Origin: Acidobacteriota bacterium
Lineage (GTDB): Bacteria; Acidobacteriota; Thermoanaerobaculia; Gp7-AA8
Direction of reading: 5' to 3'
Length of the DNA: 64,000 bases
NCBI GenBank assembly: GCA_003223645.1
Contig: QHVT01000003.1
Span: forward strand, 372,001 to 436,000
Each line of letters opens with the position of its first letter. The stretch's first letter is position 1. Shown in pieces: positions 52,212 to 60,871 of the stretch. The notes under the pieces were generated by a model, which was given only the letters and a program-made list of their open reading frames with translations, was not told where the DNA came from and ran no database searches. Both the position numbers and the translations under genes were made by a program.

Positions 52212-52823
52212 ATGAAGTCCAAAGAAGAAGTCGTACAGGAATTTCGCATCCACACGATCCAGGAAGCGACGATGCGCGTCATCGCCCGCAAGGGGATGGC
52301 CGCCGCGACGATGCAGGAGATCGCCGAGGAGGCGGGCGTCGCGAAGGGAACGATCTATCTCTACTTCCGCGACCGCGACGAACTGGTCGAGAAGACGTTC
52401 GAGACGGCGATGACGCAGCTCGGCGATCGCATCGACAAAGTCCTGGAAACCAGTCTCTCCTTCGAAGAAAAGCTGCGTGAGGCGATCCGCGTGCGGCTGG
52501 CGTTCTTCCGCGAGAACCGCGAGTTCTTCCGCCTCTATCTCTCGCTGCGCATGCCCGAGGGGACGCCGCAGCAGCAGCGCCGGCAGAAGCGGACGTGTCA
52601 TCCGCAATATCGCACGCGCGTACAGAAATTCGCGGAAGTGCTGAAAGATGCAATGAAGCGCGGCGAGATCCGCGAGCTCGAACAATATCGATTGGCGTTG
52701 TTCGTCATCGAAGGCAGCACCGCAATCATTTTGGAGCGGCTGAACGAAGAGGCGCCTCCGCCCGAAGAGGCGGACGTCGAATTCATGACTCAGCTGATCC
52801 TCGACGGAGTTCGTAAACGTTGA
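52212..52823 (+). CDS. TetR/AcrR-family repressor
   Basis: 203 aa. The N-terminal HTH ATMQEIAEEAGVAKGTIYLYFRDRDELVE (split, residues about 35-63) is typical. The C-terminal ligand domain is unassigned. It heads tetR-tolC-MFP-RND and very likely represses this operon through the palindrome at 52116-52135 until an efflux substrate binds. ATG 52212 has GGAAAGCCG upstream. Its stop overlaps the next gene (TTGA, 52820-52823). Confidence 0.92.
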   Translation: MKSKEEVVQEFRIHTIQEATMRVIARKGMAAATMQEIAEEAGVAKGTIYLYFRDRDELVEKTFETAMTQLGDRIDKVLETSLSFEEKLREAIRVRLAFFRENREFFRLYLSLRMPEGTPQQQRRQKRTCHPQYRTRVQKFAEVLKDAMKRGEIRELEQYRLALFVIEGSTAIILERLNEEAPPPEEADVEFMTQLILDGVRKR

Positions 52824-54106
52824 AAGCAACAGTCACCGCAATGCTGATCGCGCTCTGCGCGGTCACCGCAAACGCACAAACCACACTCACGTTCGACGGC
52901 GCGCTGCGCCGCGCGCTGGAAGTGAACAACTCGGTCGAGCAGTCGCGCGAGTACATCGGCGTCGCGGCCGAACAGAAGGCGCAGCTCCTGTCCGCGGTCC
53001 TGCCGCGAATCAGCATCACCGGAGATCTCACGCGCAACTCGATCGAGCGCACGTTCGGCAACGGCAGCGACAAAACGACGATCCTGCCGCAGAACAACTG
53101 GAGCTACCGCATGATCCTGCAGCAGCCGGTGTTCGCCGGCCGCCGCGAGTTGCGCGCGTACAACCAGGCAAAGTTGAACATCGAGAACGCGAAGCAAAAC
53201 TCGCGGCTCGCCGAGGACGCGATCCTGCTGCGCGTCGCGTCGAACTACCTCGCGGTCGTCAATGCCGGCCGCCGCATCGACATCGAAAAGCGCAACGTCG
53301 AGCTCGCGCAGAAGCGGCTCGATCAAGCCAACGCGTTCTACTCGGCCGGCGAAGTGACGAAGGTCGATGTCTTCCGCGCCGAGACGGCGATGAAGGCCGC
53401 GCAGCGACTGATGCAGGTCGCCGAGCAGACGCGCGAGCACGCCGCCGCGCAATTGCGCGAAGACCTCGATCTGCAGGGACCGCTGACCGTCACGCCGCCG
53501 GAGCACACCGTGCCGCCGATGCCGGACGAAGCGGCGCTGATCGCGAATGCGACGGAGTCGCGCGCCGACGTCGAAGTCGCGGAGAACAATCTGCGCATCG
53601 CGAGCCTCGAAGTCGCGAAGCAGCGCGGCTTCTGGTGGCCGACCGTCACGCTCGAAGCGGGATGGATCAATCAGGCCACGGCCTTTCCCGCCGATCAGTA
53701 CAAGTACGGCACGCTGCACTTCAACATCCCGGTGTTCCAGTCGGGCGAGGTGAACGCGCGCGTCGCCGGCGCGAAGCATCAGGAGAAAGCCGCGGAGCTC
53801 GCGGTCGAGACCGTGAAGGCCGCGGCGCGCGAGGACGTGCACACGGCGATCGCCGACTTGCATGCGGCGCAAACGAGTCTGCAGCTCGCGCAGGAGCAAC
53901 TCTCGGCCGCGCAGGCCGAATACGATCAGGCGTTCGAGCTGTACCGCGCGCAGGAGGCGACGTCGCTTGACGTCGCGACGTCCGAGGCGTCGCTCGCCGA
54001 AGCGCGCCGCGCCGTCGCCGAAGAAACTCTCAACCGTGATCTCGCCGAGCTGCGCGTCTGGTTCGCCGCCGGCAACATGAAAGGTGCTGTAGGGGTGAAC
54101 CAATGA
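52820..54106 (+). CDS. TolC-type outer-membrane efflux protein
   Basis: 428 aa. Signal peptide (KATVTAMLIALCAVTANAQ) from a TTG start overlapping the tetR stop; an ATG at 52841 is an alternative. TLTFDGALRRALEVNNSVEQ is the classic first helix of outer-membrane factors. Two homologous halves of long coiled helices with Ala/Glu/Gln repeats follow (KRNVELAQKRLDQANAFYSA, QLSAAQAEYDQAFELYRAQE). Forms the trimeric exit duct for the downstream pump. Overlaps the MFP gene by ATGA. Confidence 0.9.
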   Translation: MKATVTAMLIALCAVTANAQTTLTFDGALRRALEVNNSVEQSREYIGVAAEQKAQLLSAVLPRISITGDLTRNSIERTFGNGSDKTTILPQNNWSYRMILQQPVFAGRRELRAYNQAKLNIENAKQNSRLAEDAILLRVASNYLAVVNAGRRIDIEKRNVELAQKRLDQANAFYSAGEVTKVDVFRAETAMKAAQRLMQVAEQTREHAAAQLREDLDLQGPLTVTPPEHTVPPMPDEAALIANATESRADVEVAENNLRIASLEVAKQRGFWWPTVTLEAGWINQATAFPADQYKYGTLHFNIPVFQSGEVNARVAGAKHQEKAAELAVETVKAAAREDVHTAIADLHAAQTSLQLAQEQLSAAQAEYDQAFELYRAQEATSLDVATSEASLAEARRAVAEETLNRDLAELRVWFAAGNMKGAVGVNQ

Positions 54107-55008
54107 AGCGTGTATTAGCTGTGATTTTCCTGGCCGCGGTTGTCGCTTGCGCGAAGAAACCGGCTGCGGAGGCTACGACGAATACGACTGCCGAGGCGCC
54201 TCCGTTGCCGGCGGATGTGGCGGCGGTGAGCGCCACGGCTAAGACAGATACGACAGATACGACGACGACAGGGGCGTCCGCGATTGCCGAAGAGACAGGC
54301 GACACGATCGTCGCGACGGGCGAGTTCGTTTCGCCGACGCGCTCGGAGCTTGCGGTGAAGATGCCGGGGCGCGTCGCGAAGATGTTCGTCGAAGAAGGCT
54401 CGCGCGTCGCGAAAGGACAGCCGGTACTGCAGCTCGAGACCGACTACATTCGCATCAATCTGCAGCGCGCCGCAGCGGACGTCGCACGCGCGAAGGCCGC
54501 GGAAGCGGACGCCTCGCGCGATCTCGATCGCAAGAAAGATCTGATCGCGAAAGACTCGATCCCGCGCGCGACGTTCGACCGCTCGCAGGCGAATTACGAT
54601 CAGGCAGTTGCTGCGCGTCAGTCCGCGGAAGCGCAGGCCTCGCTGCTGCGACAGCAATTAGAGGATGCGACGCTGCGCTCGCCGATCAACGGCGTCGTCG
54701 CCGAGAAGCGCACCGACGTCGGCCAGCGCCTCGGCGACGCAACCGTCGCGCTCGTGATCGTGCAGACGTCGCCGCTCAAGCTGCGCTTCCGCGTTCCGGA
54801 GCGCTACCTCGCCGTCGTGAATAAAGGCGACGCCGTGAAAGCGACCGTCGATCCGTATCCGAACGTCGTCTTCGAAGGGCGTGTGACCACGGTCGGCGGT
54901 GTCATCGATCCCGCATCGCGCTCGCTCGCCGTCGAAACGGAGTTCCCGAATCGCGACGGGAAGCTGAAGCCGGGGTTGTTCGCGCGCGTGGAGATGTCCG
55001 CCAGATGA
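54103..55008 (+). CDS. RND efflux periplasmic adaptor (membrane fusion protein)
   Basis: 301 aa lipoprotein: VIFLAAVVAC lipobox. After a low-complexity Thr/Ala linker, the lipoyl half-motif KMPGRVAKMFVEEGSRVAKGQ, a helical hairpin (RAAADVARAKAAEADASRDL), the second lipoyl half (LRSPINGVVAEKRTDVGQRL) and a beta-barrel domain ending LKPGLFARVEMSA are seen. It stops there, so the membrane-proximal domain of larger adaptors is absent. Bridges the RND pump and TolC. Confidence 0.9.
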   Translation: MKRVLAVIFLAAVVACAKKPAAEATTNTTAEAPPLPADVAAVSATAKTDTTDTTTTGASAIAEETGDTIVATGEFVSPTRSELAVKMPGRVAKMFVEEGSRVAKGQPVLQLETDYIRINLQRAAADVARAKAAEADASRDLDRKKDLIAKDSIPRATFDRSQANYDQAVAARQSAEAQASLLRQQLEDATLRSPINGVVAEKRTDVGQRLGDATVALVIVQTSPLKLRFRVPERYLAVVNKGDAVKATVDPYPNVVFEGRVTTVGGVIDPASRSLAVETEFPNRDGKLKPGLFARVEMSAR

Positions 55009-55010
55009 TC

Positions 55011-55090
55011 GGTTGCGCGGTTGCTCGGTTGCGCCGTTACGCAGCAACCCCACAGCCGCGCAACTGCGTGACCGCGTAACTGCGCAACCG
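55011..55090. repeat. GCGCGGTTGC-word inverted repeat before the RND start codon
   Basis: Left arm GGTTGCGCGG, TTGCTCGG, TTGCGCCG, TTACGC; right arm GCGCAACTGCGTGACCGCGT then AACTGCGCAACCG. It is followed by AGGA and ATG 55099. Third member of the family next to a start codon, after hmgA and fahA. Confidence 0.88.
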
Positions 55091-55098
55091 AGGAAACC

Positions 55099-58000
55099 AT
55101 GCACAAACTCGCTCAACTTTGCGTCCGCCGGCCCGTCTTCGCGACGGTGCTCGTGCTTTCGCTCGTCGTGGTCGGGTACTTCGCGTATCTGCAGCTCGGC
55201 GTCGACCGCTTTCCGAAGGTCGACTTCCCGACGATCACGATCACGACCACGCTCACCGGCGCCGCGCCGGAAGAGATCGAAACCGACATCACCGACAAGA
55301 TCGAGGAGTCGGTCAACACGATCAGCGGCATCGATCAGCTGCAATCCATTTCGTCGGAAGGCGTCTCGCAGGTCATCGTGCAGTTCGTCCTCGAGAAGAA
55401 CGCCGACGTCGCGGCGCAGGAAGTGCGCGACAAGGTCAACATGGTCCTGCGCAATCTTCCGGCCGACGCCGATCCGCCAATCATTCAGAAATTCGATCCC
55501 GATTCGGTTCCTGTTCTGTCGATCGCGCTCGACGGCCCCGCGCCGATTCGCGAGATCACCGAATACGCGGACAAGAAGCTGCGACGCCGGCTCGAGTCGC
55601 TGAACGGCGTCGGACAGGTGCTCATCGTCGGCGGACGTCCGCGCCAGATCAACGTCGTCGTCGACACGGAAAAACTGAGCGCGGTCGGAGTCACGACTGC
55701 GCAAATCATCGGCGCGCTGCAGTCGCAGAACGTGCAGATCCCGGGTGGCAAAGTCGAGCAGGGACTGCACGACCTCACGCTGCGCACGTACGGACGCGTG
55801 ACGTCGCCCGGCGACTTCGCGAACGTCGTGATCCTTTCGAAGAACGGATATCCGGTGAAGATCGGCGACGTCGCGCACATCGAAGACAGCGTCGCCGAGC
55901 CGGAGTCGGTCGCGTCGGTCGACGGCAAGCCGGCGGTCGTGCTGCAGATTCGCAAACAGTCCGGCACGAACACGGTCGAAGTCGTCGAGGCGCTGAAAGA
56001 GCGCACCGCGGAATTGCAGAAAGACCTGCCGAAGGGCTGGAAGATGCGCGTGATCCGCGATCAGTCGGAATACGTCATCTCGGCGGTCAACGCCGTGAAA
56101 GAGCACCTCATCCTCGGCTCGCTCTTCGCCGCGCTGATCGTCTGGTTCTTCCTGTCGTCGCCGAAACTGCGCACTGCGCTAATGCTCGTCGCGGCGACGC
56201 TCGCCGTCTACTTCCTCTTGTTCGGATTCCACGACGTGCCGGCGAAGATGGCCATTCCTCTGCGCGCCGGCGGCGTGCTCGTCGCCCTCGGCATGCTCAC
56301 GTACTTTTTCCGCCGCTCGCGTCCGACCGTCATCTCGGCGGTCGCGATCCCGAGCTCGATCATCGCGACGTTCGCGGCGATGAAGTTCGAGAACTTCACG
56401 CTCAACGTCATCACGCTCCTCGCGCTGACGCTCGCCGTCGGCATCGTCATCGACGACGCGGTCGTCGTCCTCGAGAACATCTTCCGCTTCATGGAAGAGA
56501 AGAAGAAGTCGCCGCGCGAAGCAGCCGTCGAAGGAACGAAGGAAGTCGGACTCGCGGTCATGGCGACGTCGCTGTCACTGATCGCCGTGTTCCTTCCGGT
56601 CGCGTTCATGGGCGGCATCGTCGGGCGGTTCATGAACTCGTTCGGCATCACGATGGCGATCGCCATCGCCGTCTCGCTGCTCGTCTCGTTCACGCTGACG
56701 CCGATGATGTCGTCGCGCTGGCTGCGCCGCGAAGACCTGCATCATGGGACCGCGACGCGCGAGCACGGCATCTACGGACTCATTGAGCGCACGTACCTGC
56801 GCATGCTCGACTGGTCGATGCGGCACCGCTGGGTGATCGTCATCTCGATGTTCCTCGCGTTGTTCTCGATCGTGCCACTCGGAAAGGCGGTCAACAAAAA
56901 CTTCCTGCCGCAGGACGACGAGTCGCAGTTCGCGGTGTCGGTGCGCGCGCCCGAGGGATCGAGCCTGCAGACGACGCAGACGATCATGGACTCGATCGCG
57001 TCGCGCATTCGCAAGATCGCCGAGGTCGAGACGACCGTCGTGACGATCGGGGACGATCCGCAGATCACGCAGAACCTCGGCAGCGTCTACGTCAAGCTCG
57101 TGCCGGTCGAAAAGCGCAAGCGCAGCCAGTTCGACGTCATGGCCGACGTTCGCGCGAACGTCATGCCGCAGTACCGGCGGTTGAACCTGCGGACGAGCGT
57201 CGCGCCGGTCAATACGTTCGGCGGCGGCGTCAACGCGGAGATCATGTACTGGATCGGCGGGCCCGATCTGAAGCAGCTCGAGAAGTATTCGGACGTGCTG
57301 CTGGCGAAATTGAACGAGATGAAGAAGGACGGCGTCGTCGATCCCGACACGACGTTCATCACCGGCAAGCCGGAGCTCGGCGTGCGCATCGACCGCGCGA
57401 AAGCCGCCGACCTCGGCGTCCGCGTGCAGGACATCGCGTCGACGCTCAACGTGCTCGTCGGCGGACTCAAGATCACCGACTACTACGAAGGCGGCGAGCA
57501 GTACGAAGTGCACGTGCGCGCGGAGCACGAGTACCGCAAGGATCCGCAGGGGATTGCGCAGGCGCAGGTGCTGTCATCGAAGACGGGCAGCGTGCAGTTG
57601 CGCGACGTCGTCAACATGACGCCGGGCGCGGGACCGTCGACCGTCAATCGCATCGCCAGACAGCGCCAGGTCATGCTCACCGCGAACATGGCGCCCGGCC
57701 ACTCCGCGCAGAACGTGATGGACATGCTCACGCGCGAGACCGCGAATCTGAAAATGCCGAGCGGCTACTCGGCCGGCTTTACCGGCCGCTCGCGCGAGCA
57801 GACGCGCGCGTTCCAGAACTTCATGTTCGCGTTCCTGCTCTCGATCATCTTCATGTACCTGATCCTCGCCGCGCAGTTCGAAAGCTGGATCCACCCCATC
57901 ACGATCCTGCTCGCGCTGCCGCTGACGATCCCGTTCGCACTCTTCTCCATTCTCGTTTTGAATCAGTCACTCAACATTTTCTCGATGCTGGGCATCCTCG

Positions 58001-58368
58001 TGCTGTTCGGCATCGTCAAGAAAAACGGCATCCTCCAGATCGACCACACGAACCAGCTGCGCGCCGCGGGCATGGACCGCCCGCACGCGATCCGCGAAGC
58101 CAACCGCGATCGACTGCGTCCGATTCTCATGACCACGCTCGCATTCGTCGCCGGCATGATCCCGCTCGTCGCATCGAGCGGAACCGGCGCCGCAACAAAC
58201 CGCGCGATCGGCTCCGTCATCATCGGCGGCCAGACACTCGCGCTGTTGCTCACGCTCCTCGCGACGCCGGTCGCGTACTCGCTGTTCGACGACGTGCAGG
58301 AGTGGTTCCGGCGGCAGCGCGGTGTGGTGGAGGAGGAAGAGGGGACTGTGGCGGAGGCCGTGGCGTAG
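55099..58368 (+). CDS. RND efflux pump (HAE1 family) with an extra membrane segment
   Basis: 1089 aa proton-driven inner-membrane exporter. N-terminal [22 protein letters not shown], the paired proton-relay Asp residues in [15 protein letters not shown], the [10 protein letters not shown] Lys region and [14 protein letters not shown] are standard HAE1 blocks. Unusual: residues about 353-407 (nt 56155-56319), between TM2 ([11 protein letters not shown]) and TM3 ([18 protein letters not shown]), form an insertion of about 55 residues with two hydrophobic stretches ([37 protein letters not shown]). This would add two helices. Substrate unknown. Confidence 0.92.
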   Translation: MHKLAQLCVRRPVFATVLVLSLVVVGYFAYLQLGVDRFPKVDFPTITITTTLTGAAPEEIETDITDKIEESVNTISGIDQLQSISSEGVSQVIVQFVLEKNADVAAQEVRDKVNMVLRNLPADADPPIIQKFDPDSVPVLSIALDGPAPIREITEYADKKLRRRLESLNGVGQVLIVGGRPRQINVVVDTEKLSAVGVTTAQIIGALQSQNVQIPGGKVEQGLHDLTLRTYGRVTSPGDFANVVILSKNGYPVKIGDVAHIEDSVAEPESVASVDGKPAVVLQIRKQSGTNTVEVVEALKERTAELQKDLPKGWKMRVIRDQSEYVISAVNAVKEHLILGSLFAALIVWFFLSSPKLRTALMLVAATLAVYFLLFGFHDVPAKMAIPLRAGGVLVALGMLTYFFRRSRPTVISAVAIPSSIIATFAAMKFENFTLNVITLLALTLAVGIVIDDAVVVLENIFRFMEEKKKSPREAAVEGTKEVGLAVMATSLSLIAVFLPVAFMGGIVGRFMNSFGITMAIAIAVSLLVSFTLTPMMSSRWLRREDLHHGTATREHGIYGLIERTYLRMLDWSMRHRWVIVISMFLALFSIVPLGKAVNKNFLPQDDESQFAVSVRAPEGSSLQTTQTIMDSIASRIRKIAEVETTVVTIGDDPQITQNLGSVYVKLVPVEKRKRSQFDVMADVRANVMPQYRRLNLRTSVAPVNTFGGGVNAEIMYWIGGPDLKQLEKYSDVLLAKLNEMKKDGVVDPDTTFITGKPELGVRIDRAKAADLGVRVQDIASTLNVLVGGLKITDYYEGGEQYEVHVRAEHEYRKDPQGIAQAQVLSSKTGSVQLRDVVNMTPGAGPSTVNRIARQRQVMLTANMAPGHSAQNVMDMLTRETANLKMPSGYSAGFTGRSREQTRAFQNFMFAFLLSIIFMYLILAAQFESWIHPITILLALPLTIPFALFSILVLNQSLNIFSMLGILVLFGIVKKNGILQIDHTNQLRAAGMDRPHAIREANRDRLRPILMTTLAFVAGMIPLVASSGTGAATNRAIGSVIIGGQTLALLLTLLATPVAYSLFDDVQEWFRRQRGVVEEEEGTVAEAVA

Positions 58369-58372
58369 AAGA

Positions 58373-58786
58373 TTAGCGAAAGGGATTCACGATCTCGAGC
58401 CGCTCGATTCGAAAGCTTGTCTGCAAGTCCTCGGAGTAAAGCTTGCGGCAGCCGGCGATGAGAGCGGCTCGTACGATCAGGGCGTCCCAGATCGAGAATT
58501 GATACAGCCGATGCAGATCGATTGCTGCGAGAACATCAGCAGCTGAGACCGTGGCCACCTCCATCTGCGAGTAAAGCTCCACCCGGCGGCGTGCAAATTC
58601 GGCATCCAGTCCCAGCTTTTTGGTCGCCACGGCGAAGTATTCTTGAAGTACCTGGATCGACAGCCAGCCGTTCCCGTCGCGAAATACTTCTTCGATCAAT
58701 TCCTGGGCTTGTTTCCGTTTGGCGGGCACCGCCTTGTCATCGGCGTAGATGAGAACATTGGTATCAACGAAAACGGGCGCGGTCAT
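58373..58786 (-). CDS. PIN-domain toxin (VapC-like)
   Basis: 137 aa. PIN acids in VFVDTNVLIYADD (D8), VLQEYFAVA (Glu), SIWDALIVRAAL (Asp) and YSEDLQTS (Asp). A different subfamily from the two PIN proteins near purF. Overlaps its antitoxin by 23 bp. Ends 4 bp from the RND gene stop on the opposite strand. Confidence 0.88.
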   Translation of the reverse strand: MTAPVFVDTNVLIYADDKAVPAKRKQAQELIEEVFRDGNGWLSIQVLQEYFAVATKKLGLDAEFARRRVELYSQMEVATVSAADVLAAIDLHRLYQFSIWDALIVRAALIAGCRKLYSEDLQTSFRIERLEIVNPFR

Positions 58787-59000
58787 GAATTTCCTCGCGC
58801 GTCCAGCGCTTTCCAGCCGAGTTTCCGGACGAGCTGCGCCACAACTTTTTCAGCTCGTCGATGATCTCATCGGAGCTTCGCTCGGAAGCCAGCTCCTCCA
58901 GATATTCGCGAATCAGTTGGTTCACGGAGGTGCCACGCCGCGCCGCCAGTTCACGTGCGCGCGCGAGCACATCGTCGTCAATCGACAGCGTGACGTTCAC
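58764..59000 (-). CDS. CopG/ribbon-helix-helix-like antitoxin
   Basis: 78 aa. MNVTLSIDDDVLARARELAA then RRGTSVNQLIREYLEELA is a ribbon-helix-helix (DUF6364/CopG-type) N-terminus for DNA binding; the C-terminal tail WTREEIHDRARFR probably covers the toxin. The GTG at 59000 is preferred over the TTG at 59006 because homologues start MNVTL and because the -10 box ends 7 bp upstream, making the mRNA leaderless. Confidence 0.82.
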   Translation of the reverse strand: MNVTLSIDDDVLARARELAARRGTSVNQLIREYLEELASERSSDEIIDELKKLWRSSSGNSAGKRWTREEIHDRARFR

Positions 59001-59006
59001 GTTCAA

Positions 59007-59035
59007 AGTTTACGTGTACACGTAATACGTGTCAA
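59007..59035 (-). promoter_or_regulatory. Promoter with perfect operator palindrome for the PIN/CopG module
   Basis: Minus strand: TTGACA (59035-59030), 17 bp, TAAACT (59012-59007). Between them lies the perfect palindrome TTACGTGTACACGTAA (59010-59025), with a further half-site ACGTGT at 59027-59032. Antitoxin bound here would block the polymerase, classic autoregulation. Confidence 0.8.
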
Positions 59036-59132
59036 TGAGTGAACATCGGGTAACGCTGCAACGCCACGATAGCCGGCCCGCGCAACCGCCGGAGTATCCT
59101 GTCCTCCTCTCATACAACCAGGAGGTGCAGAT

Positions 59133-60392
59133 ATGGCTCCGGCGGTTCTCGTCCTTTTGGCTACGCTTTACGGCTTGCGGAATCCTGGCGATGGTGGGCG
59201 CCAGCTGGTCTCGATTGATCCTGCGACGGCGGCGGTGACGCCGATCAGCGCGAGCATTGATCCACCGAACGGAACGTCCTCGGGCGTCGTTGCGCTCGAT
59301 ACGGGCGGCGGGCGGTTTTTCTTCGTAGGCATGCCGTCGTCCGGCACGGATTGGCGGTTGTACACCGTCGACACGGGAACGGGCGCGGTGCTCAGTTCGC
59401 CGGCGATCGATCCGGCGACGTCGATTCTCGGGCTCGAGTATGACGACGCGGCGGACGTGTTGTACGGCATGCGCAATCCCGGCGACGGCGGGAAGCAGAT
59501 CGTCACGTACGATCCCGCGACCGGCGTCGCGACGCCGATCAGCGCGAGCATCTCGCCGCCGCTCGGCGTTCCCGGCGGCGTGACCGCGCTCGATGCGGCG
59601 GGTCATCGCTTCTTCTTCATCGGCACGCCGAGCGCGGAGTTCGTGCATCGTGTTTACACTGTGAACACGGTGACGGGTGCCGTCATCAGCAATCCGACGG
59701 TCGGCCCAGCGACGTCGATACTCGGGCTGGAGTACGACGCCGCCGAAGGCGTTTTGTACGCGCTGCGCAATCCGGGCGACGCCGGCAAGCAGCTGGTGCG
59801 GCTCGATCCCGCGACCGGTGCCGCAACCGCGGTGAGCGTGAGCATCGCGCCGCCGCTTGGCATTCCGGGCGGCGTGAACGCGCTCGACCCGGCCGGCAAT
59901 CGCTTCTTCTTCATCGGTGTGCCGAGCGCGGAGTCGGACTATCGCATCTACACGATCGATACCGCGACCGGCGCGGTGCCGGGGAATCCGACGATCACCG
60001 GCAGCGCGTCGCAATTCTTCGTCGGCCTCGCGTATCCGGCGGCGTCCGCGCCGCCGCCCGGCCCGACCGAAGTCACGATCGACGTCCGCTCGACGATCAA
60101 TCCGCGGAGCAAAGGCGTGATCCCGGTGGTGATCTTCACGACGGCCACGTTCGATGCGACGACGGTCGATCCGTCGACGGTCCGCTTCGGTCCGGGCAAC
60201 GCGTCCGAGGCGCACGGGACGGGACACATCAGCGACGTCGATGGCGACGGCGATCTCGATCTGATGCTGCATTTCCGCACGCAGGACGCGGCGATTCCGT
60301 GCGGCGCGACGTCCGCGACGCTCACGGGACAAACATTCAGCGCGCAGGCGATTCAGGGAACGGATACGATCAGCACCAGCGGCTGTCATTGA
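59133..60392 (+). CDS. Repeat-built propeller-like protein with EF-hand-like C-terminal domain
   Basis: 419 aa. Three repeats of about 90 residues cover roughly 12-290, each with LYGLRNPGDGGKQLV, (I/L)DPATG.A.PIS.SI.PP and RFFFIGxPS, then RxYTV(D/N)T.TGAV. The pattern suggests six beta-propeller blades of the DUF4394 kind. The C-terminal domain (about 310-419) shows TINPRSKGVIPVVIFTTATF, then DPSTVRFGP and the calcium-type SDVDGDGDLDLMLHF. The ribosome site AGGAGGT (59120-59126) is strong. The N-terminus (APAVLVLLATLYG) is weak as a signal peptide and the first repeat looks cut short, so export is uncertain. Function unknown. Confidence 0.75.
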   Translation: MAPAVLVLLATLYGLRNPGDGGRQLVSIDPATAAVTPISASIDPPNGTSSGVVALDTGGGRFFFVGMPSSGTDWRLYTVDTGTGAVLSSPAIDPATSILGLEYDDAADVLYGMRNPGDGGKQIVTYDPATGVATPISASISPPLGVPGGVTALDAAGHRFFFIGTPSAEFVHRVYTVNTVTGAVISNPTVGPATSILGLEYDAAEGVLYALRNPGDAGKQLVRLDPATGAATAVSVSIAPPLGIPGGVNALDPAGNRFFFIGVPSAESDYRIYTIDTATGAVPGNPTITGSASQFFVGLAYPAASAPPPGPTEVTIDVRSTINPRSKGVIPVVIFTTATFDATTVDPSTVRFGPGNASEAHGTGHISDVDGDGDLDLMLHFRTQDAAIPCGATSATLTGQTFSAQAIQGTDTISTSGCH

Positions 60393-60451
60393 TGCAGAGA
60401 CTCCCCAACGCGGCGCCTCACTCGAACAAAACGACCACACTGTGATTTGTC

Positions 60452-60505
60452 GCCCTTCTCCCCGCTGCGCGGGGAGAAGGTGGCTGAAGGCCGGATGAGG
60501 GGCGT
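60452..60505. terminator. CTTCTCCCCGC hairpin between convergent genes
   Basis: CCTTCTCCCCGCTGCGCGGG then GAGAAGG is a strong hairpin, followed by GGCCGGATGAGGGG. Similar hairpin sequences are, in my recollection, very common intergenic elements in other bacteria. It probably terminates both flanking genes; no U-tract. Confidence 0.65.
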
Positions 60506-60508
60506 GCG

Positions 60509-60871
60509 CTACTCGATGAACTCGATCTTGTCGTCGAGCAGGTGCACCGCGCAGCGCGAGTCCTGGTAGATCATCATCGTCGCGCCGGGCCCGCGCGTTT
60601 CTTCATCACTGCGCGTTTCGTCGGCGTCACCCATTTTCGATTTCACTTCGGCTGCGCTCATGCCCTGCGACAGCGAAGCGCATGAGCCGTGGTGGGTGGC
60701 GGCTTTGGACTGCGGCGGCATCGCCGCCGCTTTCGAAAGCGCCGGCGTAGCCGGCGCAGTCCAAAGGAGCCACGCGCCGGCGAGAATCGCGCTGCCGAGG
60801 AGCATGGGAATGCGTTTGCGCGTGAGCGTGAGCGCGAGCCAGACGATGCCTGCTGCGGCGAGGACGATCAT
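60509..60871 (-). CDS. Small membrane protein with SmpA/OmlA-like C-terminus
   Basis: 120 aa. Two hydrophobic helices (about 2-17 and 22-38), then a segment encoded by an in-frame palindrome (about residues 38-57, WTAPATPALSKAAAMPPQSK). A small domain follows, SLSQGMSAAEVKSKMGDADE, the G-M-(S/T)-xxEV(x)xxxGxP pattern of SmpA/OmlA (Bam E-like) folds, with two Cys. It begins inside the peptidase stop (ATGA, 60868-60871), so it is co-translated with it. Function unknown. Confidence 0.68.
   Translation of the reverse strand: MIVLAAAGIVWLALTLTRKRIPMLLGSAILAGAWLLWTAPATPALSKAAAMPPQSKAATHHGSCASLSQGMSAAEVKSKMGDADETRSDEETRGPGATMMIYQDSRCAVHLLDDKIEFIE
60713..60776. repeat. CTTTGGACTGC palindrome read in frame
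   Basis: CTTTGGACTGCGGCGGCATC, a centre TTTCGAAAG, and GCCGGCGTAGCCGGCGCAGT plus CCAAAG. It encodes the linker of the small protein. A half copy lies in the peptidase gene at 62979-63009. Confidence 0.88.
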
